From Symbiodinium natans (lineage: Eukaryota; Sar; Dinophyceae; Suessiales; Symbiodiniaceae): a stretch of 64,000 nucleotides of DNA. The position numbers and the translations under genes are program-made. The stretch spans positions 521,001 through 585,000 of the forward strand of contig CAJNDS010001480.1 in NCBI GenBank assembly GCA_905221605.1. Reading direction: 5' to 3'. Of the stretch, positions 52,090 to 63,935 are shown piece by piece. Under the pieces are notes generated by a model. It did not search any database and was not told the origin of the DNA. It saw only the letters and a list, made by a program, of their open reading frames with translations. The first letter of the stretch is position 1; every line of letters begins with the position of its first letter.

Positions 52090-52891
52090 GTCAGGCGCAG
52101 TTTAAGAGCACTTTTTTCCTGCTGGTTCTTAGGAGGGTTTAGGGTTTAGGGTTTAGAGTGTCGAGGTGAGGGTTTAGGGTGTTGGGAATGAGGAGATGAG
52201 GCAATCCCTTCAAGGGTATATATATATATGCATATGTATATATATATATATATTGTATACGTTTTGGGGAGATAAGGTGCCTCATTCCTTCATTCCCTAC
52301 GAAGAAGTTCACAGGGCCTTGTCTTTCCGGGAGTTGAGCATGCTCCGGGCTTCCTAGCGGTTGTCTGGGGTTTAGGGTTTAGGGTTTAGGGCTTAGGGTT
52401 TTAGGGTTTAGGGTTTCGGGTTTAGGGTTTAGGGTTTGGGGTTTGGGGTTTAGGGGGGTCCAAGGGTCCGGTTGTTTTTCAGCAAAGGTGTGGCTTGGCT
52501 TGGCTTCCTAACGTAGATCCCCAAACAAGACGTGCATCAGCAACCCTCTGGGAATCCCCAAGGCCAAAATGAGCAACCCGCCACTTAGGGGTTGAGGCAT
52601 TCTGAGTGGAGGGAAAAAGGTTCATGCAGGGCTTAGGGTTTATAGGGTTGAGCCCGAAACCCCAAACCCCGAGCCCTAAACCGCCTAAAGCTTAAGCCTT
52701 AAACCCTGAACCTAAACCCTACAAACCCTGTAAACCCTAAACCCCAAACCCTTGGGGTCTTAGGGGCTGGGAAGGCACTTCACCCGCGCTCTCCTCCGAG
52801 ACGCCTTCCGATGCCTTTCGGAGGGTCGAGCAGCGACCCGGACGGAGTTTTGCTTGAAGGCCCAAAGCCCTGGACCCCAAGCCCCGAGCTG

Positions 52892-53010
52892 GGTTTAGGG
52901 TTTAGGGTTTAGGGTTTAGGGTTTAGGGTTTAGGGTTTAGGGTTTAGGGTTTAGGGTTTAGGGTTTAGGGTTTAGGGTTTAGGTTTTAGGGTTTAGGGTT
53001 TAGGGTTTAG
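52892..53010. repeat. TTTAGGG array, 17 units
   Basis: One octamer slip near 52,985. Confidence 0.97.
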
Positions 53011-53351
53011 GGGGGGGCCCTACACACCTTCCAACACCCCAGGTTTCAAGTTCCAGGGTCTTCCCAGGCCCCATGATGTAGAAAGTTGACTCACCCCAAT
53101 AGCAGCCTGTGCTACCCCAGACTTCGGAACTTCGGAACTCTTTGAGGAAGGTAAGGAACCATATTTTACTAGTTGCTTAAGAACCCCCCCCGGAAGCAAA
53201 AAAATGAAGATGCTCTTCCTCACAAGATGTACAGGGATTCTCTTCTTCTCCGTTTTGGAGGTGGATCTTCAGCAAGAAGTTATTAAGGGACCATGTAACT
53301 TGACTTAGACCCAAAGGGGGGGGGGCGGTCGAAAACTCTCAATGAGCTCTA

Positions 53352-53475
53352 CTTGGAGGTTCATGGGTACTTACAACCCCTATTATTGGTTTGTTTACTT
53401 TTAACCTACTTAGGGGACTTAGGGGGCTTGTAAGTACAGTTATAATTGGGGTTATAAGTACCCTGAGCCTCCAAG
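53352..53475. mobile_element. Family 3 element
   Basis: Ends CTTGGAGGTTCATGGGTACT and GTACCCTGAGCCTCCAAG, TA on both sides (53,350-53,351; 53,476-53,477). The inner GTTATAA and GGGGACTTAGGGGGCTT stretch defines the family. TA flanks suggest Tc1/mariner-type insertion. Confidence 0.85.
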
Positions 53476-54718
53476 TATGGTTGAATCGCTTCAGTCGGAC
53501 GTGGGGCTCAGGGTTTAGGGTTTAGGGTTTAGGGTTTGGGGTTATGGGGATCTAAGGATTTAAGGAGTTGAGGTTATCAGGTTTTCAGGGCTCGAGGGTT
53601 GTAACGTTTGGGTTTTGGGTTTCAGGGTTCAGTGTGGAGGGTTCAGGGTTTCATGGTTCAGGGTTTCCGGGCTTCGGGGTTTCACGGTTTAGGGTTCAGG
53701 GTTCAGGGGTTTAGGGTTTAGGGTTTAGGGTTTCGGGTTTAGGGTTTAGGGTTTAGGGTTTAGGGTCCGGGATGACACCCAGTTGTGTGCAGCTGAGGCA
53801 GTCGGTGCTGTCTGACACGGCAATGCCTCCGTGGGAGCCCTGGAGGTTGTGGGTTTAGGGAGCTTAGGGAGTGGAGTTTCGGGTTTCGGGTTTAGGGTTT
53901 AGGGTTTAGGGTTCAGGGTTCAGGGTTTAGCGTTTAGGATTCAGGGTGTGGGTTCAGTGTTCAGGGTTCAGGGGAGCTTCACGGGCCAAAAGCCAAGCAG
54001 ATCGCCCCTCTATCAACCCTACACCCTAGGTACACGGAGCCCCCCCGCCCTCACCCCCCCCCCCCCCTCCCTACCCCCCCCTACTCTCTTAGGTGATTCT
54101 AAACCCCAAACCCTAAACCCTAAACCCGAATCCAACTTGGGCCCTTACAACCTGGACTCTCATCAGGCTCTACAACCTGTGCCCCCCTAAACCCCTGTAA
54201 GCTTGATGTGGTGGGCCAAAGAGTCCTTGAAGCTTGAGGAACCCTTATTTAGGGTTTATTGGGTTTAGGGTTTAGGGCCTTACTAAGGGCTTAGGGTTCA
54301 GGCTTAGGATACCTTGACCTGAAGTGGTTTAGGGTTTTGAGTTTAGTTGTTTTTTGGGGTTTAGGGCTTAGGGTTTAGGGTATTAGGGTTCGCAGAGGGG
54401 GGGGGGGGTCTGGGGGGGCTGACAGGGGCAGAGTTTTAGGAATGTAGTGTCTTACGGCTAGTTGGGCTCCAAGGGTGGCCTTGTAACTCGACTTACAACG
54501 AGGCCCAAAGCCCCAAACCCTAATCCCAAAACCCTAAGCCTTAAACCCTTAAACCCTAAACCTCCAATGTAAACCCCAAAACCCTGAAGCCCTTAAACCC
54601 TTAAACCCTTATACCCTTAAACCCCTAAACCCCTAAACCCTTAAACCCACCCATAGGGTTTAGGGTTTAGGGTTTAGGTTTGAGGGTTTAGGGTTTAGGG
54701 TTTAGGCCCTATCTCAAG

Positions 54719-54778
54719 GGGTTTGTCGAGGGCCCGCTGCCTTCCGAGGTCGGCTCCCAGCGTGGCGGCCGGAAGCGG
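54719..54778 (+). CDS. Candidate exon (60 bases)
   Basis: Bounded by CTCAAG and CGG|GTCCCT. It reads GFVEGPLPSEVGSQRGGRKR in phase 0. Confidence 0.38.
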
Positions 54779-54998
54779 GTCCCTGCCGCAGTTGAGGCCT
54801 ACTGCACTGACGTATAGGGGGGGGGGGGGGGGGGGGGTAGTTTAGGGTTTATATAGGGTTTAGGGTTTACAGGGTTTGGGGTTTAGGGTTTAGGGTTTGC
54901 AGGGTTTGGGGTTTAGGGTTTGGGGTTTGGGGTCTAGAGGGCTTAGAGTTTGTAGGGTTTAGGGGTTGGGGTTTGGGGTTTAGGGTTGGGGCCCCGGG

Positions 54999-55269
54999 GG
55001 ATGGGTTTAGGGTTTAGGGTTTAGGGTTTAGGGTTTAGGGTTTAGGGTTTAGGGTTTAGGGTTTAGGGTTTAGGGTTTAGGGTTTAGGGTTTAGGGTTTA
55101 GGGTTTAGGGTTTAGGGTTTAGGGTTTAGGGTTTAGTGTTTAGTGTTTAGTGTTTAGGGTTTAGGGTTTAGGGTTTAGGGTTTAGGGTTTAGGGTTTAGG
55201 GTTTAGGGTTTAGGGTTTAGGGTTTAGGGTTTAGGGTTTAGGGTTTAGGGTTTAGGGTTTAGGGTTTAG
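54999..55269. repeat. Largest TTTAGGG array, about 38 units
   Basis: Heptamers without other sequence except three consecutive TTTAGTG units (55,134-55,154). It passes into ordinary unique sequence on both sides. Confidence 0.98.
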
Positions 55270-55483
55270 TCACATCAAGAGCCTTCTGGTGGGATTCAGG
55301 TGCCTTGCAAATCCCCTCTGCTTCCGGTCATCCCCCATAGCCCCAACAGAACAGGGTGACTTCTCTATGCTACGTACGGTCCCTACACCCTGAGCCCTAA
55401 ACCCTAAACCCTCTTACTCAGGGTACCCAAAAAGGGACCAGAGTTTAGCGGTCGATTACCCGAAATTCCCACACTAAAACGTG

Positions 55484-55614
55484 CTCGGAGGTTTATGGGT
55501 CCCATGGGTACTTATAACCACAATTATATAAATCGACTTATAACCGACCTAGGGGACTTAGGGGGCTTATAAGTGCAGAGATTATTGGGCTCATAAGTAC
55601 CCTGAACCTCCCAG
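55484..55614. mobile_element. Family 3 element
   Basis: CTCGGAGGTTTATGGG to GTACCCTGAACCTCCCAG; the inner order is the same as at 53,352. Confidence 0.75.
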
Positions 55615-56834
55615 TGGTCCCTTGCTGACGTTCAGAGGCTTGGTGGAGTCAGATTCCTGACAGGGTTTAGGGTTTGGGGTTTGGGGTTTAGGGTTTAGGG
55701 TTTAGGGTTTAGGGTTTAGGGTTTAGGGTGTAGGATTAGGGCTTCGGGGTAGGGTTCTTAGCTCCGAGCTCTATGCGCCCTCGGAACTGGTGACTTGGGG
55801 TCGGGTGTTAGGGTTTCGGGGAAGATGGTTGTAGGGTTTAGGGTTTAGGCTTTAGTGTTTAGGGTTTTAGGGTTTAGGCTTTAGTGTTTAGGGTTTTGGT
55901 GTTTAGGGTTTAGGCTTTAGTGTTTAGGGTTTTAGGGTTTCGTGTGCAAACCGAAACGCTGCACCCTTCCGCCCTAAGCCCTAAACCAGCCCCCGGAGAG
56001 CGAGACACGCTACAAGGTCCCAGCAAGTAGCAAGGGGGGGGGGCATAGGAATTGTCCCTAAACCCTAAACCCTAAACCCTAAACCCTAAACCCTAAACCC
56101 TAATTAAACCGTAAACCCTAGGGTTCAGGGCTTCTGAAGCGCACTGGGCTTCTCCTATGGCCTGCAACCGGCATGTGCTGCATGCAGGCTCGTCGCACCG
56201 ACGATTCCCAGCGAGGCGCGAAGCTCCAGTGATAGGGTTCGTAGGGGAGGGAGGTTTAGGGTTTGGGGTTTAGGGTTTAGGGTTTAGGGCTTGGGGTTTG
56301 GGGTTTGGGGTTTAGGGTTAAAGGTTTTAGAAGCCCTGAACCTCAAAATCCTGAGGCTTACAACCCTTAGCCATAAAATGGTGAGGTTTGAGGTTTTGGG
56401 CTTATAGGTTCGGGCTCTTGTCTTCCGGCGGGTTGGCGTTTAGGGTTTGGGGTTTAGGGCTTAGGGTGTAGGGTTTGGCGTTTTATCAGAAACTTGAACC
56501 CCCTGGAAGGTCGAATGGGTTTATGGGAGTTTTGAAGGTGGCGCTCCCCGGTACCTTGCACTGCTTGAGGCCTTCAGGCTGGCAAATAGACTCAGGGCTT
56601 CAGATAGGATGTTTGGGCTTAGGGTTTGCAGGTTGTGGGGCTTTAGGGTTAAGGTTTAGGGTTTTGGGCTGTAGGGTATAGGGTACATATTTGACTTTTT
56701 GTACCCTCCTGCCCCAAATATTCTCCCCATTGTAGTCGGCGTTGTGCTGCCGCGGAACTATTTCAAGATTAGGCTGGATCCTCAGGTGTTGCCAGTGCCT
56801 CAACACTAAACCCCACTGGCCCCGTTAACCTCTA

Positions 56835-56922
56835 CACCCTGAACTTGATAGGGTTTACAATAGGGGGGGGGGGTTACTATAATCCCCATTAAGGACTGTT
56901 GGTATAAGGCGGAGCATCCCAA
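56835..56922. mobile_element. Family 2 element, left end lost
   Basis: The central arm and right end (AAGGACTGTTGGTATAAG, GGAGCATCCCAA) are preserved. Confidence 0.65.
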
Positions 56923-57326
56923 CCCTGAACCCAGTTCGCTAAGGGCATAGGTTCGTGTGGTTCGGGGGTCAGGGTTTCGGGTTTAAGTTTTAGGGTTTAG
57001 GGTTTAGGGTTTAAGGGCGGGGGGGGGGGGGGGTTTTGCCGACCATCTGCGGAACGCTAGCAGACAAGCGGCCCACACAAGCCCCCCACACTCCCCCGAA
57101 GCCCCATACCCTCCCAATCCCTCGAGCAAAAGAAGCCTACCGCCCCCAGACCCCCAAACCTAAGACCCAAACCCCCCAAACTCCAAGCCCTAGACCCTAG
57201 ACCCTGAACCCTAAACCGAAAACCTTCACTGTAAACCCTAAACCCTTAAAACCCTAAACGCTAAACCCTATACCCTTACAAACCCTAAACCTGCTGAGCT
57301 CTGAAGACCCGTCCCCGCTTTTTCAG

Positions 57327-57372
57327 GGTAGCCGAGTCCAAGCCCCTGAAATTCGCGGCGGGGCCGACGCGT
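57327..57372 (+). CDS. Candidate exon with strong acceptor
   Basis: A 46-base segment after CGCTTTTTCAG, a good pyrimidine tract. It reads VAESKPLKFAAGPTR and ends before GTGTTG. Confidence 0.4.
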
Positions 57373-57847
57373 GTGTTGAGGGTTTTGGGGATTAGGGCTT
57401 AGGGTAGTTTAGGGTTGAGGGTTTAGGGTTTAGGGTAGTTTAGGGTTGAGGGTTTTGGGTTTAGTGGTTGAGGGTTGAGGGTTGAGGGGATTAGGGTTGA
57501 TAACGGTTTGGGCTTTGGGGTTTAGGGTTTGGGGTTGAAGGGTTCAGGTTCAAGGGTTCAAGGGTTTGGTGTGTAGAGGGTGGGTCCGGGCTGAGGTTTC
57601 GGGAACGTTCGAGAGATTCGGCACTTGAAAGCATTTAATTGACTAAATTAAAAGAGGGATTTAGGGTTTAAGGTTGTTTCTAGTGAAGGGTGTGGGTTTA
57701 GGGTACCTTTTTGTTTATATATTTTTTGGGGGTATCAGAGATGTGTTCACAGACCCTAAACCTCAACCCTTCTAAGCCCTGAGAGAACCATGCAGCCACA
57801 CACTTAGAGGGACTGGGGCTTCGTGTTAGTGTCGTAGGCCTGTACTT

Positions 57848-57975
57848 GGCATGTTCCCCCTTTGACTAAGAGTCCTCAATAGGGACGATAGTAGGGATGT
57901 TCCCCCTTATACTCACAGGGATTATAGTACTCCCTAAGGTAATCCCTATCATGTTCGTACAGGGGGAACATCCCA
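57848..57975. mobile_element. Two overlapping family 2 copies
   Basis: A left half (GGCATGTTCCCCCTTTGACT to GGGACGATAG) is followed at once by a second copy starting GGGATGTTCCCCCTTATACT and ending GGGGGAACATCCCAA. It looks like insertion of one copy into another with loss of the older right half. Confidence 0.65.
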
Positions 57976-58060
57976 AGTCTGTGCGCTTTATGGAGTTACT
58001 GGGGGATCAGGGATGCTGATGGGGGGGAGGGTGGAGGGGGGGGGGGGTTGAGGTTTAGGG

Positions 58061-58148
58061 TTGGGATGTTCCCCCTCATACTAACAGCTCCATACTCGGG
58101 GGTACGATAATCCCTGTTGGGCTGCTAGAATCAGGGGGAACATCCCAA
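58061..58148. mobile_element. Family 2 element inserted at a TTTAGGG unit
   Basis: TTGGGATGTTCCCCC to GGGGGAACATCCCAA. Both flanks read GGTTTAGGG (58,052-58,060 and 58,149-58,157). Confidence 0.85.
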
Positions 58149-58205
58149 GGTTTAGGGTTCGAATTGGGGTCCAAGGTCTTCCGGGCTTCAGTCAAGGTTT
58201 GGCAG

Positions 58206-58221
58206 GAGAGTCTGGGTGATG
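58206..58221 (+). CDS. Possible 16-base microexon
   Basis: TTTGGCAG|GAGAGTCTGGGTGATG|GTAAGT has the best donor consensus in the window. The size is far below the confirmed exons and no neighbour could be joined. Confidence 0.2.
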
Positions 58222-58811
58222 GTAAGTGCCTCTGGCGGGGACACAGCACTGGGCTTTGGTCACTTGTCCTCCATGATCCTAAGCGCTAAGCCTTGCAAGA
58301 TTCTCCATTGAACCCTCAACCCTAAACCCTAAGCCCTAGAGCACAACCCTCGCTGGGATTTATCTTGCCGAGTTGGCACAGAGCTAAAGCTGCTACGCAT
58401 ACGGACGGAGATCTGAAACACTCACAAGCGTCTGAATCCCCAACACTAAGACTTTCCCACCTATTCCTGGGATTTGGGGGTGTATGGCTCCGAAGTAGAA
58501 GGAAGACTCAGGGTTTTGGGGTTTCGGCTTATTGTTTGAGGATTAGGGTTTAGGGTTTGGGGCTTAGGGTTTTGGGGTTTAGGGTTTGGGGTTTAGGGTT
58601 TAGGGAGTAGGGGTCATGGAAAGGGAGCATACCGAGGTGACCGGGGGGAATCCAATTCTGTGAGCTTCAAGTGCAGGGATGACACTGAGAAGTCCAATCC
58701 GGCTAGGGTTTGGGGTTTGGGGTTTAGGGTTTAGGGGTTTAGGGTTTAGAGTTTGGGGTTTAGGTTTTAGGGTTTGGGGTCTAGGGTTTACCGTGTCGGG
58801 CTCGGCCGCAG

Positions 58812-58855
58812 GTAGGGATGAGACAGATTCGGAAGATGACTTTGAGATCCACACC
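58812..58855 (+). CDS. Candidate acidic exon
   Basis: A 44-base segment bounded by CCGCAG|GTA and CACC|GTCTTT. It reads RDETDSEDDFEIHT. Confidence 0.42.
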
Positions 58856-59562
58856 GTCTTTCTGGGTGCCTGGGGCCGGCATGAGAGAGGGGTTAGGTCT
58901 CGAGGGCTTAGGGTTTGTAAAGTTCAGGGTTCATGTTTTAGGGTTTATAAAGTTAAGGGTGTAGGGTTTAGGGTTTAGGGTTCAGGGTTTAGGGTTCAGG
59001 GTTTAGGGGTTAGGGTTTGGGGTTTAGGTTCTCGGGATAGGGCACGCTGAAAAGATGAGGGTTGAGGGTTTCGGTGTTCTTTGTGGGTCTTTAGGGTGCA
59101 GGGCCTTGGGCCGTGCGAAGGAAGTACCCGAAGCTGCCTTATGCTAAACCCTAAACACTAAACCCGAAACCCTAAACCCTAAACCCTAAACCCTAAACCC
59201 TAACCCCTAAATCCTAAATCCTAAACCGGACATCGTCGCCCTAGACCGCGCAGACCTCTGGAAGCCGCTAAACGGGGTTTAGGGGTTTGGGTTTTGGGCT
59301 TATAACCCCTAATCCCTAAACCCTAAACCCTAAACCCCTAAATCCCTAAATCCCTGAATCCCTTGTTGGTATGGAGCCCTACACCCTCCGCGCTCTTCTG
59401 CCTTTCGCAGTGCGCACAGACGAAAAAACGAGGGGGAACTCCACACACCCCACACTGTTGAACCCTTTCGACCCTACTATGGGGGGCAGGGATACTATAA
59501 GTAGGCTTTCTGAGTCAAACAAGAGCTTCCAACTGGATTTCTACGCCCTAAGCCCTAAGCCC

Positions 59563-59693
59563 TAAGCCCTAAACCCTAAACCCTAAACCCTAAACCCTAA
59601 ACCCTGAACCCTGAACCCTGAACCCTGAACCCTAAACCCTAAACCCTAAACCCTAAACCCTAAACCCTAAACCCTAAACCCTAAACCCTAAAC
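59563..59693. repeat. CCCTAAA array with a CCCTGAA block
   Basis: About 14 CCCTAAA units interrupted by four CCCTGAA units. Confidence 0.96.
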
Positions 59694-61401
59694 CCAACAC
59701 ACAAAGCAACCCCCTTTCCAAGGAGGCGAGGGCACGAACGCGGACAAGGGCCACAGCCCCTCCTCGGCGACGCAAAGCTCCGGGTCCCTTGGCGGGTTTA
59801 GGGTTTAGGGTTTAGGGTTTAGGGTTTAGGGTTTGGCAAAAATGGGGGGGATTTTTGGGAGGGTTTTGCACTGTTTAGGAAGGGTTTTTAGGCCTAGCGC
59901 TTGGGTTAGGGAGGGTTTTAAGAGGGTATTAGGATGGGTTTTGAGATTTAAGGTTTATGGGTTTTTAGGGTTTAGGGATTAGGGAGGGTGATAGGAGGGT
60001 TTAGGAGGGCCTTTAGGGTTTTAGGTTAACGTTTTAGGGTTTAGGGGTCTTAGGGTTTTAGGGTGTCGGGGTTTAGGCGTCTTAGGGTTCAGGATTTAGG
60101 TGTTATTGTTTCGGAGTGGTTATAGGGTTCTGCCTACCGTGAACTGTCCTGGAAGGCACGAAGTAAAGAGCAGAAAAGAGACGGTGTTTTGGAGTGCTAT
60201 ACGTCAATCCTTTCTTTGATTCTGGGTTCCGATTATAGCTACTTAGACCTAAAAAGTATATACTTTTTTTCCAGGGTCTAATCCAAAGTAAGGTTGAGAT
60301 GCGGGGGTTTACGAAAATACGGGTACTCAAGGGACTACAGGAGGGACCCTTATAAGGGACCTTAGGGGTTGGAGCAAATCAGTCGGCTCAAACGGGACTT
60401 GTTGTTAGTCAAGTTCTGGTTTCTGTCGTCCTTGCCTCTCGTCCCGGTTTCTCCCACGTGTTCCCCTAAACCCTAAGCCCTGAACTCGGTACCCTAAACC
60501 CTAAGCCCTACTGTAAACCCTAAACCCTAAACCCTAAACCCTAAACTCCCTCCTAAATACCCCACTGCGTACCCTAAAAAGCCCTACCAGATAGCCTGAA
60601 TACCCTCCTCGATACAGTAAATACCTTCCTAAATACCCTGCTACATACCTTAAATACCCTCCCTACATACCCACTACCCTACTAAGTACCCTACTAAGTC
60701 CACGACTTTTTTTTTTAAAATATTTGAAAATACCCTAAATTCCCTAAATACCATAGATAGCCTAAGTGCATACCCCGAATACCCTAACCTTTTGTGAACC
60801 CCTTTGCTGCCTGGCAGGGTCGGCCAGCCGTTACCCAAGAGTGCAATCAAGGCCATACCGTGGAGTTTAGGGTTTGGGGTTTAGGGTTTAGGGCTTACGG
60901 TTAAACATTAGAGTTTTGGCTTTGTGGCTAAGGGTTTGGGGTTTCGGGGCGTGTTCTAAATTCGGTGCTTGCTGCTTAGTTTTGGCGGTGCTGGGGGTGG
61001 GGAGGGGGGAGGGGTGGCGGTCGTAGGGGCCTCCAATATATTGCCCCTAAACCCTATAAACCCTAACTACTAAGCCGTACACCCTTCCCACGTTGAGTGT
61101 CATCGCGACTGGCTGCAAGCGAATCCTGGTCGAGACGTCACCTATACCTCAACCCTTTGCTGAACCCTTGCCCTAAGCTTTAGGGCTTTAGGGCTTTAGG
61201 GCTTGAGGGCTTTGGGGCTTTAGAAACTTTGGGGCTTTAGGGCTTTCGGGGTTTCGAGGTTTCGGGGTTTAGGGCTTTAGGGCTTTAGGGCTTTAGGAGT
61301 TTCGGGGTTTTAAGGTTTCGGGGTTTCGGGGTTAAGGGCTTCGGGTTCTAAGCCTCAGAATCGCCCCCCCCCCCCCCCCCCCCCCCCCCTTGTTTCCACA
61401 G
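59694..61401. other. Repeat-rich spacer, no recognised gene
   Basis: It includes a Gly/Ser-coding open segment (59,724-59,792), degenerate GGGTTTTAGG text (59,850-60,090), a family 4 relic (60,302-60,350), an AAATACCCT-rich stretch (60,545-60,780) and a (GGGCTTTA)n block (61,178-61,300). Confidence 0.6.
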
Positions 61402-61485
61402 GAGGAGCGGTCGCTCATGTCTGCGCGGTCGCCCGGCACTCAGACGCAGTTTTCTGCAAGTCTCGAGCCGCACTTGAAGCCTCTG
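61402..61485 (+). CDS. Candidate exon with strong acceptor (84 bases)
   Basis: A C run and TTGTTTCCACAG form a strong 3' splice site. The frame reads EERSLMSARSPGTQTQFSAS and then LEPHLKPL in phase 0, ending CTG|GTTTAGGG, so the donor would be the first GT of a heptamer array. Confidence 0.45.
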
Positions 61486-61760
61486 GTTTAGGGTTTAGGG
61501 TTTAGGGTTTAGGGTTTAGGGTTTAGGGTTTAGGGTTTAGGGTTTAGTCAACTAGGTACTTAGACTGTCGAGGCAGATTCCGAAGCCCCTACCAAATTGC
61601 TTAAGACCCATCGCAAGGGAAGTTAGGGGGATCTTGATGGGGCTTGAGAACTAAACCATCAACCCAGTGAGCTCTCACTACAAAGCCCTTTAAGCCCCAT
61701 GCGAGCGATAAGCCCCACATTCTAAACCTACCACAGTGCCAAGCCCCTGAACCCTGAACC

Positions 61761-61879
61761 CTTGGAGGGTCACGGTTACTTTTAACCACAATTATAAATC
61801 TACTTTCACCTACTTGGGGGACTTAGGGGGCTTATATGTGCAGCTATAATTGGGGTTATAAGTACCCTGAACCTCCAAG
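61761..61879. mobile_element. Family 3 element
   Basis: CTTGGAGGGTCACGG to GTACCCTGAACCTCCAAG followed by TA. Confidence 0.82.
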
Positions 61880-62042
61880 TAAGCCCTACAACCCAACGAG
61901 CCCTAAACCCTAAACCCCCTTTTTAAGAGCCTCCGGCTCAAGCCGCCGACCCCGCTGGAGCATAGTTGAGACAGCAGAGTTCTGTGAATCGTTTGGGCGG
62001 GGTAGGGGGTAGCGCCAGGACAGCTCAAGCCAAAAAAGGCAG

Positions 62043-62297
62043 GTGGGTGGGGGGCGGTGGGGGCGTTGGGGGGTGGGGGGTTGGGGGGGGGGGGGGGTGG
62101 GGGGGGGGGTGGGGGGGGTGGGGGGCGGTGGGGGGGGGGGGGGGGGGGGGGGTGGGTGGGGGGGGTGGGGGGGGGGGGGGGGGGGGGGTGGGGGGGGGGG
62201 GGGGGGTGGGTGGGGGTGGGGGGGGGGGTGGGGGGGGGGGGTTGGTGGGGGGGGGTTGGGGGGGGGGTGGGGGGGGGGGTGGGGGGGTGGGGGGGCG
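62043..62297. repeat. G-rich GGGGGTGG tract
   Basis: About 250 bases of G runs broken by T. It yields overlapping glycine-rich frames, which were not taken as genes. A C run follows at 62,380-62,399. Confidence 0.93.
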
Positions 62298-62613
62298 CTG
62301 ATTTTGCTGAGGGCGCCCCTACCCCGTGCTGTTTACGCTGTGCGGGTGGCGCGGTCCTCTATGAAAAAATTGTGCACGACCCCCCCCCCCCCCCCCCCCT
62401 CACCACGCTCCGGGGGGTAAGGAGGAGGTTTTCACCTCCTTTTCCCATCCAACACGCTGCCAGGGTCGGCGGACCCTAAACCCTAACCCTTAAACCCTAA
62501 ACCCCTCTACCCTAAGCCCTACAACCCAACGAGCCAAGGAGCCAATCTCCGGCGACCGTGGAGGCCACCTCTGTGCAGTTCGAGGTTCAGGGTACCTATA
62601 ACCCAGATTCCTT

Positions 62614-62722
62614 AGGGTTTAGGGTTTAGGGTTTAGGGTTTAGGGTTTAGGGTTTAGGGTTTAGGGTTTAGGGTTTAGGGTTTAGGGTTTAGGGTTTAGG
62701 GTTTAGGGTTTAGGGTTTAGGG
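62614..62722. repeat. TTTAGGG array, 15 units
   Basis: Flanked on the left by a family 3 left-end fragment (62,580-62,605) and on the right by a full family 3 copy in opposite inner orientation. Confidence 0.97.
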
Positions 62723-62725
62723 CTA

Positions 62726-62917
62726 CTTGGAGGTTCAGGGTTGTTATAACCCCAAATGTAACTGTACTTATAAGCCCCCTGAGTCCCCCAAGTAGGTTAT
62801 AAGTAGACATCTAATTGTGGTTAGAAGTAGATTTATAATTCTGGCTATAAGTAGATTTATAGTTCTGGTTATAAGTAGATTTATAATTGTGGTTATAAGT
62901 ACCCATGAACCTCCAAG
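62726..62917. mobile_element. Family 3 element with internal amplification
   Basis: Length 192 against about 124. The excess consists of repeated GTTATAAGTAGATTTATAAT units (62,813-62,890), about four copies. Ends CTTGGAGGTTCA and TGAACCTCCAAG are intact. Confidence 0.85.
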
Positions 62918-63113
62918 TTGAAGCGCAGCTTTGCAGACCTGTGCGGTCCCGGAGAATCTAGAAGCTACAGAACCCGACTTTACCCTAAACCCTAAACCCC
63001 AAACCCTTAACCCTAAACTCCAAGCCCTAAACCCTAAACCCTGAACCCTGAACCCTAAACCCTAAACCCTAAACCCTGAACGGTTTTAGGGTCCAAGGGT
63101 TTAGGGGTTTCAG

Positions 63114-63177
63114 GGCTTCAAGGCCGGCGGAGCCCACACAAGCTCTGCTGAAGTCCCTGCTGTAGGGGCGCAGAAGG
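63114..63177 (+). CDS. Candidate exon
   Basis: A 64-base segment bounded by TTTCAG|GGC and AAGG|GTGCCC. It reads GFKAGGAHTSSAEVPAVGAQ. No family. Confidence 0.35.
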
Positions 63178-63873
63178 GTGCCCACACCTAAACCCTAAAC
63201 CCTAAACCCTACACCCTACACCCTAAACCCTAAACCCTAAACCCTAAACCCTAAACCCTAAACCGCAGGAAGCCCAAGCAGTCCCCGAAAAGGGCCCCTA
63301 GAGCGAAGGGTATCTTGAAGGGTACCCTGTGGGCTCATGGACGTCCCCCCTCGGATCTTAAACCCTAAACCCGAAACCCTAATCCCTAGACCCTAAACCC
63401 TAAACCCTAAACCCTAAACCCTCTATCCTAACTCATCGCTGTGAAAAATACGTCTGAGCACTCAGCAGTCCGACCTCTAAACCCTAAACTCTAAACCCGA
63501 AACCCCAAACACTAAACCCTAAACCCTAAACCCGAAACCCGAAGCCCCGAACCCCAGGCCAGCATCCTAAACGGCGATGGGTCTGGCAACTCCTACGTAC
63601 CTGGAGCCTGGGTGTCACAGGCCTTGCTGGGGATGCATTGTAGGCGCCGACTGTTGGGTCCCCTGCACCACCGGCGGTTTAGGGTTCAGGGTTTAGGGTT
63701 TAGGGTTTAGGGACCCTAGAACCACAACCCTTCACCCCCCCCCCCCCCCAAGGAGGGGGGAATAAAAATGAGGGCTTTAGACTAAGAAGCTGCAAAATTT
63801 GTAGGTTTTGGTTTCTAAATCTAAACCCTAAACCCTAAACCCTAAACCCAGAATCCAAGTTCACACCCCAAAG

Positions 63874-63935
63874 ACTTTTTCAACTCGCGCCTGCTTCCGG
63901 GGCTCCGCAACACAGACCAGGGGCGAGCGCGCCAG
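63874..63935 (+). CDS. Candidate exon
   Basis: A 62-base segment bounded by CAAAG and CCAG|GCTCAC. It reads FFNSRLLPGLRNTDQGRARQ. Basic peptide; no family was recognised. Confidence 0.4.

Larger units (their letters stand above)
52090..54718. other. Arrays, family 3 element and unclassified unique segments
   Basis: It includes a TATA tract (52,219-52,256), the array at 52,892-53,010, a family 3 copy, and C-rich pieces near 54,050. The segment 52,780-52,860 is open in two frames and cannot be assigned. Confidence 0.6.
55270..57326. other. Spacer with elements, no recognised gene
   Basis: It includes the family 3 copy at 55,484, array pieces (55,663-55,730, 56,054-56,103), a TTTAGTG / TTTAGGG mixed block (55,830-55,940), a family 2 relic and a G run at 57,017. 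The segment 56,470-56,600 is open but not recognised. Confidence 0.6.
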
